Shown: positions 58,477-64,000 of the stretch, piece by piece
Layout: the number at the start of each line of letters is the position of its first letter
Numbering within the stretch: position 1 is the stretch's first letter
From: Pseudovibrio axinellae
GTDB taxonomy: Bacteria; Pseudomonadota; Alphaproteobacteria; Rhizobiales; Stappiaceae
Length of the DNA: 64,000 nt
NCBI RefSeq assembly: GCF_900110875.1
Contig: NZ_FOFM01000001.1
Location: 868,001-932,000, forward strand
Reading direction: 5' to 3'
Made by a program: the position numbers and the translations under genes
Notes under the pieces: model-generated
Told to the model about the DNA's origin: nothing
The model's database searches: none
Seen by the model: the letters and a program-made list of their open reading frames with translations, nothing else

Positions 58477-59589
58477 ATGTTAACCTCACCGAATTGGGAA
58501 AAGACCTCAAACAAACTTAAAGTATCTGAGGACGTATTTATCTACTTCAAAGATAACACCCCATTTTTGGTTGATACGCGCAAGCATGAAGAATATGAAA
58601 TAGACGATCCAGCGGTAATCACCGAGATTGCAGGCTTTTTAAATGGCGCTGAGATTTCTCCAGAAACGCTTCAAAATTTCAAAGAAGTCAATATTCTCAC
58701 GCCAGAAACTCAAAAGCCCCTGTTTCGAAATTTCCAAAATGACATTCTCGACCTGTTTCACGAGGCCTGTAAAGACGTACTGGATCAAACCGACGTTTGC
58801 AGCCCCACGGAATTCTCAGATGCCTTCGTCGCAACCTGCGAAAAAATAGATGGAGAAGAACCGCCCGCACGCAGCAAAAGTGTTGCCTTGAGCGGCGTTC
58901 AGCCGATTTTTCTCCCTGAATTTAATAGAGATTCTTTAAATGAGACCTCGCTCTTTTCCGCGTTGGACAGGCGTAAAACCATTCGCGAATTTTACCCACA
59001 CACGTTGAGCCAACAAGACCTTTCAAACTTTCTCTTTTCTGCATTTGGTTATTTTCATGACTACAAAAAGGAGGAGTGTAAAGAATATACTCCCTTCAGA
59101 CGCCGTAGCTCTCCAGCAGGGGGCTGCCTTCAGTCTACCGAAGCATTTCTCACAGTGTTCAATGTGGAAGGTGTTGCACCTGGCATTTATTGGTATGAAC
59201 CAGAGCAACACGCGCTGCTTAAGGTTCGCGACGCAATAAGCTACGAAGAGCTTTCGAGCCTGCTCATATCGCAGTATTTTGGAGCCAATTGCTCAGTGGG
59301 TGTCTTTATCGCGTCAAATCTGGAGCGCTTTGGTTGGAAATATCAAACAACCCGTGCTTACCGCGCCCTTTGCCTGGAAGCTGGGCACTTCTCTCAAACT
59401 GCTCAACTTTGTGCAACGGCATTGGGATTGAACACATGGATTACCGCTGCATTTAAGGATGTACGCGTTGAAGAGCTTTTAAGCATCACAGAAGAGCGGA
59501 CTATCCCTCTTATGTTTTTGGGTATCGGCAAAGGCAGATACCACCCTATGAATTCAATCATGGAGAGCCGTCTGAAAAGATCCACCTAG
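58477..59589 (+). CDS. SagB-type flavin dehydrogenase
   Basis: A 370-residue protein. Residues about 1-75 resemble a winged-helix, peptide-clamp region (VFIYFKDNTPFLVDTRKHEEYEID). From about 155 the nitroreductase-like SagB domain has RRKTIREFYPHTLSQQDL, RRSSPAGG, GIYWYEPEQHALLKV, and the late EAGHFSQTAQLCATALGLNTW. SagB enzymes use FMN to oxidise azolines to azoles in thiazole/oxazole-modified peptides. No YcaO partner is in the window, so the chemistry here is open. ATG 58477 follows AGGAAAG. Confidence 0.88.
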   Translation: MLTSPNWEKTSNKLKVSEDVFIYFKDNTPFLVDTRKHEEYEIDDPAVITEIAGFLNGAEISPETLQNFKEVNILTPETQKPLFRNFQNDILDLFHEACKDVLDQTDVCSPTEFSDAFVATCEKIDGEEPPARSKSVALSGVQPIFLPEFNRDSLNETSLFSALDRRKTIREFYPHTLSQQDLSNFLFSAFGYFHDYKKEECKEYTPFRRRSSPAGGCLQSTEAFLTVFNVEGVAPGIYWYEPEQHALLKVRDAISYEELSSLLISQYFGANCSVGVFIASNLERFGWKYQTTRAYRALCLEAGHFSQTAQLCATALGLNTWITAAFKDVRVEELLSITEERTIPLMFLGIGKGRYHPMNSIMESRLKRST

Positions 59590-59697
59590 GCATCACACCC
59601 GACAGTTCCCAAGAAGCAGCCCGAGTTGATAGGCACGCAGACATGACTGCAACTCCGACCAGCTACGAGCGTATTCTTTTATGTAAGTGATTTTAGA

Positions 59698-60597
59698 TTA
59701 AGACGGCGCGCCCTTTTTAACAAACATGAGTACGGGCTCCATAAGCCCTGCCATCGAGATTAAGGTTATGCCTATAACCTCACGGGTGCCAAATGGTTCT
59801 CCCGCCCATAAGGCTGCGGTTGCCACTCCTGCACTGATTTCCGTCATAAACAATATTCCCAAAAGCCCAGGACTTATCAGGGTCGCGCCCCACATCACTG
59901 CAAAGGCTGGGGGGACCACAAGAAACAAAGCAACGGGTAAGAACCAAGGCAATACGTTTTCCACGCTCTGCCAATCAGGAAGAGTAGTAGAGCCTTCTAG
60001 CGGTAGGAAGGTCAATGCCAGTGCTGCAATGCTGCCCCAAAAGAAGTAGGACAATGTGAAATCAACGCTGTCTCCTTTTTTATCAGATCGCATGCAGACT
60101 GCTGCGCATGCCCATATGATGCCGGAAGCAAAGCCCATCAAAGTCCCGGCATTGATGGAAAGGTCAAGTCCTAGATCTACCTTGAGTATGACCAGAAGCC
60201 CCATAAGGCCGAAGATCATTGTTCCCCAACGGACCTTTGTGATGGGTTCTCCAAGTACCATCCGTGCTAACAATGTGCTCCATAAAGGGGTTAAATAGTA
60301 AAGAAGCAGCGCTTGAACAACGCTGGTATACACCAAGGCACCGGAGTATAGCACCAGTGAAATTCCGGCAAAAAGACCTGCTCTATGCAAAGACCAGGCG
60401 TCTACCGTAAAGGCGCGCCAACGCCATATAAACAAAGGTAAAAGTAAAACAGTCGGGGCGACATAAAACAACACGACTGCCCATATGCCCGTGATTCCGT
60501 CATGACTAAGCTCACGCAGAGGGATCCAAAACACACCCCACATTAATCCTGATATTGCGACACACAACGCTGCCACTTGCTCTACTCTTGTGCGCAT
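59698..60597 (-). CDS. DMT-superfamily transporter (EamA)
   Basis: A 299-residue membrane protein with ten hydrophobic segments and two EamA halves (ISGLMWGVFWIPLRELSHDGI, YLTPLWSTLLARMVLGEPI, LISPGLLGILFMTEISAGVATAALWAGEPF). It converges on the SagB gene with a 108-base gap, so it is probably not part of that operon, though export of a product cannot be excluded. Substrate unknown. Confidence 0.88.
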   Translation of the reverse strand: MRTRVEQVAALCVAISGLMWGVFWIPLRELSHDGITGIWAVVLFYVAPTVLLLPLFIWRWRAFTVDAWSLHRAGLFAGISLVLYSGALVYTSVVQALLLYYLTPLWSTLLARMVLGEPITKVRWGTMIFGLMGLLVILKVDLGLDLSINAGTLMGFASGIIWACAAVCMRSDKKGDSVDFTLSYFFWGSIAALALTFLPLEGSTTLPDWQSVENVLPWFLPVALFLVVPPAFAVMWGATLISPGLLGILFMTEISAGVATAALWAGEPFGTREVIGITLISMAGLMEPVLMFVKKGAPS

Positions 60598-60734
60598 ATT
60601 TTCTTGGACTCTCCGCCTGTATTTTTAAGTTACAAGAGTTCAGTCGCACGTTTTCTCACAAAGTTCTGGCGGAAATCAGACCTGTAAATCGATTATCTTT
60701 CGACGACCGTGCTATCAAACAGTAAGGTCATAGG

Positions 60735-61310
60735 ATGATAGATTTTCAGAGGTGCGAAAAAGCCAGATTGAGTCGTGACCCTTGTTTTGACGGTATTTTC
60801 TTTGTTGGGGTCAAAACATCTCGCATCTACTGCCGCACTGTTTGCCCTGTGCGTCAGCCGTTAACGAAAAACGTTGTCTACTTCCCAAGTGCGCCTGCAG
60901 CCGAAGCAGCAAACTACAGGCCCTGTTTGCGGTGCCGGCCAGAAGCTGCCCCCAATTCTCCAGCGTGGAACGGGACGCTCACGAGCGTACAACGGGCATT
61001 AAAGCTTATTGATAGCGGAGCGTTAGATAATGGAAGTGTCTCACAACTGGCAGAAAAGCTGGGCATAGGCGAGCGCCATCTTTCACGGCTATTCAAGCAA
61101 CATATTGGAGCTAGTCCACTCCAGAGCGCAAGAACGGTGCGTTTGCAGCGCGCCAAGCGCCTTTTGGACAGCAGCAATGCAAAGATTTCTGAGATTGCAT
61201 ATCAGGCAGGTTTCGGCAGTGTGCGCCAGTTTAACGCCCTATTTTTGGAAACCTACCGACATTCGCCGACTCAATATCGCAATAAGTTCTCAAAGGCGGG
61301 TACGAAATAA
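60735..61310 (+). CDS. Ada-type methyl-sensing transcriptional regulator (AdaA-like)
   Basis: A 191-residue protein with an Ada N-terminal zinc domain: FVGVKTSRIYCRTVCPVR (acceptor Cys of IYC) and YRPCLRC supply the four cysteines. A C-terminal AraC HTH follows (ISEIAYQAGFGSVRQFNALFLETYRHSPTQYR). Methylation of the Cys by DNA phosphotriesters should switch on repair genes. It lacks the methylguanine methyltransferase and AlkA parts of larger Ada proteins. It converges with tag, a matching repair gene. Confidence 0.9.
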   Translation: MIDFQRCEKARLSRDPCFDGIFFVGVKTSRIYCRTVCPVRQPLTKNVVYFPSAPAAEAANYRPCLRCRPEAAPNSPAWNGTLTSVQRALKLIDSGALDNGSVSQLAEKLGIGERHLSRLFKQHIGASPLQSARTVRLQRAKRLLDSSNAKISEIAYQAGFGSVRQFNALFLETYRHSPTQYRNKFSKAGTK

Positions 61311-61341
61311 GCTTGCTGCCCTACCCGATACCAACATTCCT

Positions 61342-61998
61342 TCAAGCCTTCACAGGCCTGACGAGCGCATTTCGCTTGGCTTCCACTATCTCACGGCAGC
61401 AGCAGCCTTCGATGTGGTCGTTGACCATGCCCATGGCTTGCATAAAGGCGTAGACGGTGGTTGGGCCAACGAAGGACCAACCGCGTTTTTTCAAGTCTTT
61501 TGAGATGGCCGTGGAGATATCAGTTTTGCCGAGTTGTCGAAGGTTTGCAAAGTCAAACACTTGCGGGCGCTGGTCTGGCGTTGGTTCCCACTTCCAGAAG
61601 TAAGCTGCAAGGGAGCCAAACTCTTTTTGCATCTCCAACGCACGGTTGGCGTTGTTGATGGTGGAGTTGATCTTTCCGCGATGACGGATGATGCCAGCAT
61701 CTTGCACGAGGCGCTCAATATCCTCTTGCGTGAAGCGGGCGACCTTTTGGAAGTCAAACCCTGCAAACGCCGCGCGAAAATTTTCGCGCTTGCGCAAGAT
61801 GGTCAGCCAGGACAATCCGGCCTGAAAGCCTTCGAGGCAAATTTTCTCAAACAGGCGAATATCATTTGTGACCGGATGGCCCCACTCATTATCATGATAG
61901 GCTTGGTAAAACGCATCGCCGCCATACCACTGGCAGCGGTCTTTGCCATCTTGCGCGCGAATAAGGCCTTCTGGAATGGGTGTGGTGCTGTCGCTCAT
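61342..61998 (-). CDS. tag: DNA-3-methyladenine glycosylase I
   Basis: Tag removes 3-methyladenine from DNA. The 218-residue sequence shows RCQWYGGD, YHDNEWGHPVTNDIRLFEKICLEGFQAGLSWLTILRKRENFR (substrate pocket), and the C-terminal zinc-site region NDHIEGCCCR. It lies tail-to-tail with the Ada-type regulator, 32 bases between stops. Confidence 0.95.
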   Translation of the reverse strand: MSDSTTPIPEGLIRAQDGKDRCQWYGGDAFYQAYHDNEWGHPVTNDIRLFEKICLEGFQAGLSWLTILRKRENFRAAFAGFDFQKVARFTQEDIERLVQDAGIIRHRGKINSTINNANRALEMQKEFGSLAAYFWKWEPTPDQRPQVFDFANLRQLGKTDISTAISKDLKKRGWSFVGPTTVYAFMQAMGMVNDHIEGCCCREIVEAKRNALVRPVKA

Positions 61999-62092
61999 CT
62001 GATTGCCCGCGCAAATGTTTCTGATATGTTCTCATATAGAGCATTGGCTTGCCAAAATAGCAAGCCATCTGCAAATCTCTTTTTTGGAGCAA

Positions 62093-62842
62093 TCAGTCAA
62101 ACAGAGCGTCAATATCGTCCTGTGTCACCGTACCTGCGTCTACATCCAAAGATGGGCCGTGAAGCAATGCGGCATCGTCCTCGCGCTTATTGATGGCAAG
62201 GTTTTCACTGAACTCCTTGAAGCTCTCGATACCGCCCCAGATCTCAATCATACGAATGATGCGTTCTTCCACAAAAGACAGGGTGTTGACCACTTTGCTG
62301 ATCCGCTGTCCTGTCAGATCCTGAAAGTTACAGGCTTCAAAGATTGAAACGACTTGTTCGTGAATATCACTAACAAGGCCTTCATGTTCTCCTGGCACCA
62401 TTGGCAAAACGGTTGCAGCGTTCTGATCAATCATTTCGGCAGCAGACAGGATTTGTTCCGTTGCGCCTTCAGTACCGGAAACAATGGCATCAAGTTCCAG
62501 CGTCACGCGGCCACGTTCGTCATGTTCGACGCTCGCTTTGGTGTGAAGAGCTGCTATTTCTGTTTTGGTTTCGGCGATGGCTTCATAAATTGCATCAAGC
62601 TCGCGTTTGAGCTTGGCAGCCTCACCGATTTCTTCGCGAAGCTCTTCAGCAACGCGCCTGGACAGTTCCTGCGGATCGGTTCCCGGCGTCGCCAGCATCT
62701 CTTTTAGGCCAGCGATTTCTTCCATGACCTGATTGTGACGAACTGCTTCACCATTGTCCTGGATCGGAGACCCCATTTCGGCGCGTGCACCATGCACTGC
62801 GAATTGAGCCTCTGCACGAAAGGTTTTTCTTACAACTGACAT
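62093..62842 (-). CDS. cheZ: Second CheZ-family phosphatase
   Basis: A 249-residue helical protein with the CheZ active-site motif CNFQDLTGQRISKVV and one C-terminal CheY-binding-like motif TQDDIDALFD (about 240-249). It is paralogous to the cheZ at 20045; both also share LHGP before the terminal motif. No cheY is beside this copy. ATG 62842 is taken as start since the upstream frame lacks conservation. Confidence 0.88.
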   Translation of the reverse strand: MSVVRKTFRAEAQFAVHGARAEMGSPIQDNGEAVRHNQVMEEIAGLKEMLATPGTDPQELSRRVAEELREEIGEAAKLKRELDAIYEAIAETKTEIAALHTKASVEHDERGRVTLELDAIVSGTEGATEQILSAAEMIDQNAATVLPMVPGEHEGLVSDIHEQVVSIFEACNFQDLTGQRISKVVNTLSFVEERIIRMIEIWGGIESFKEFSENLAINKREDDAALLHGPSLDVDAGTVTQDDIDALFD

Positions 62843-63296
62843 CCCAACCCCGAACTCATAAAGCAAAAATGCTTCAGACTTTAAAGCGGATCGCGCTCCC
62901 GTTAGTCCTGCGAAACGCACTTCCTATGTATTTTCTGCCTCTCCTTTACGAACTGGCACAGGTTCGCATAGGCAAGCTCTAAATTACCGATTTTAAAAAG
63001 CAATTTTGATTGCGAAATACGCTGCTTCACGCACCCTCAATCCAACTCGATTCGCATTGCTGCGCCCCGTGTCATCACTCACATACTTCTTAGAGTGTTA
63101 ATTATTAGCTTAGATTTATCTGTATCAAATTTTACCTATTTTTTTTCTAATCCAAACGCGTAGTGGGGTAATAATCGATTAACCCTAGTTCGGACTAGGC
63201 TATTTTATATCGCTAATTTTAACTATTGTTTGAGCCGCAACCCCTATTTTTCGCTAGGTAAATCGAGTCTTTGGCACGACCGAGGGGGAGCACAGC
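62843..63296. other. AT-rich divergent intergenic region
   Basis: 454 bases upstream of both cheZ and the L,D-transpeptidase gene. 63000-63240 is strongly AT-rich. No gene, hairpin or repeat is evident. Confidence 0.35.
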
Positions 63297-64000
63297 ATGT
63301 TCGGGGCAAACGCAAGAGGCAAGGCAAACTGGCTTGTCACATTTTTGGGTATAAGTGGAATGGTGTACGCCTGTGTGACAGCCGCTCAGGCCGAATATAA
63401 ACCCAGAGCGTCAGCTCCACCACCAATTCTCAGCCCTGACCTTTCCAATCCCTGGATTGTTCAAATCCCTCGTTCTCAAGCGCGCGCAGTTCAAAACCTT
63501 GAGCGCTCCAACAAGAAGAAGCGCGCTCAGGCACATTCTAACCGGTATAGCCGCCGCATTCCCAAGCAGTACCTGCCTGCAATTGTAAATTACAAAACCT
63601 CCCATGCGCCCGGAACCGTGGTTATCGATACCACGTCGCGATATCTGTACTTCGTACAAGGTCATGGCAAAGCACGTCGTTATGGGGTTGGTGTGGGGCG
63701 GCCAGGCTTTGAGTGGGCTGGCGTTCATAAGGTGACTCGCAAACGGGAATGGCCAGATTGGCGACCGCCTGCGGAAATGCTGAAGCGTCAGCCAAACCTG
63801 CCGCGTTTCATGCCCGGTGGACCACGGAACCCATTGGGCGCCCGTGCACTCTACCTTGGTTCCACACTCTACCGTATCCATGGGTCAAACGAGCCGTGGA
63901 CCATTGGTCAGGCTGTGTCTTCTGGCTGTATCCGCATGCGCAACGAGGATGTGGCGGAGCTGTACAACATGGTCCCTGTCGGCGCGAAAGTCTTTGTGCG
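63297..64000 (+). CDS. L,D-transpeptidase (YkuD family), 3' end outside window
   Basis: The frame is open from ATG 63297 (GAGGGGG about 9 bases upstream) to the window edge, giving 234 codons. A signal peptide (LVTFLGISGMVYACVTAAQA) is followed by a basic linker and the YkuD domain (from about 105, GTVVIDTTSRYLYFVQG). The catalytic His is H195 in RIHGSNEPW and the nucleophile is C211 in SSGCIRMRNED. It forms 3-3 peptidoglycan crosslinks or attaches proteins in the periplasm. Only the last C-terminal residues should be missing. Confidence 0.93.
   Translation, partial: MFGANARGKANWLVTFLGISGMVYACVTAAQAEYKPRASAPPPILSPDLSNPWIVQIPRSQARAVQNLERSNKKKRAQAHSNRYSRRIPKQYLPAIVNYKTSHAPGTVVIDTTSRYLYFVQGHGKARRYGVGVGRPGFEWAGVHKVTRKREWPDWRPPAEMLKRQPNLPRFMPGGPRNPLGARALYLGSTLYRIHGSNEPWTIGQAVSSGCIRMRNEDVAELYNMVPVGAKVFV

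Noticed and set aside
59698-60597. DMT transporter as part of the SagB operon
   Set aside because: It is on the opposite strand and convergent, so it is not co-transcribed; a functional link remains only a possibility.

Overview
The window looks like ordinary chromosome from an alphaproteobacterium of the Hyphomicrobiales (Rhizobiales). Supporting signs are a Rhizobiales-type porin, a CIRCE-controlled groESL operon, HisZ next to a long HisG, CheZ proteins with FQD[IL]TGQR cores, paired M16 peptidases behind lspA, and a MutL with its own endonuclease motif. The moderate GC content and several small accessory islands suggest a marine genus such as Pseudovibrio or another Stappiaceae member. That genus guess is inference from memory of the families, not a database result. 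I see no rRNA, tRNA, CRISPR array, insertion sequence or prophage.

Layout. 1-7.7 kb: 3' part of purD, a LuxR solo, then patatin-fdhD-YdeP-type molybdoenzyme, and a convergent PLP cysteine-synthase-like gene. 8-12 kb: an AraC regulator divergent from a DMT exporter, a secreted Sel1-repeat protein, and tadA. 12-19 kb: an rluB-like pseudouridine synthase with a repetitive tail overlapping rsmD, a porin, and mutL. 19-25 kb: HAD phosphatase, cheY-cheZ, MaoC hydratase, ribF, and two tandem DMT transporters. 25.5-33 kb: ileS, lspA, a lipoprotein, and an M16 peptidase pair. 33-40 kb: an EAL-like protein, a sigma-54 activator, a secreted protein, and groESL. 40-48 kb: small accessory genes (oxidoreductase, HAD, MFS sugar porter, GNAT, msrA, PQQ-type sugar dehydrogenase) separated by long gene-poor gaps with repeats and possible structured RNA. 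48-50 kb: a CRP-type regulator with two group-III globin paralogues and a thioesterase. 50-54 kb: a GT2/GtrA, GT39 and YdjC-family trio for polyprenyl-linked sugar transfer to the envelope. 54-58 kb: hisS-hisZ-hisG. 58-60.6 kb: a candidate peptide-modification locus. 60.7-64 kb: Ada-type regulator, tag, a second cheZ, and the start of an L,D-transpeptidase.

The most novel-looking locus is 58.0-59.6 kb. Two homologous 26-residue ORFs (58157-58237 and 58380-58460), each with a Shine-Dalgarno sequence, precede a SagB-type flavin dehydrogenase whose N-terminal region resembles a peptide-binding domain. A weaker third peptide candidate lies at 58001-58090. No YcaO cyclodehydratase is present in the window. 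I read this as a possible minimal, undescribed RiPP (modified peptide) system. Other points worth attention are a group-III globin paralogue that has lost all four usual heme-pocket residues (48978-49391), a YdjC/ChbG-family protein lacking its metal-binding motifs (50378-51175), a CheZ ending in two tandem FliM-like CheY-binding motifs (20045-20719), and a perfect CRP-type palindrome upstream of the CRP-type gene (50259-50274).
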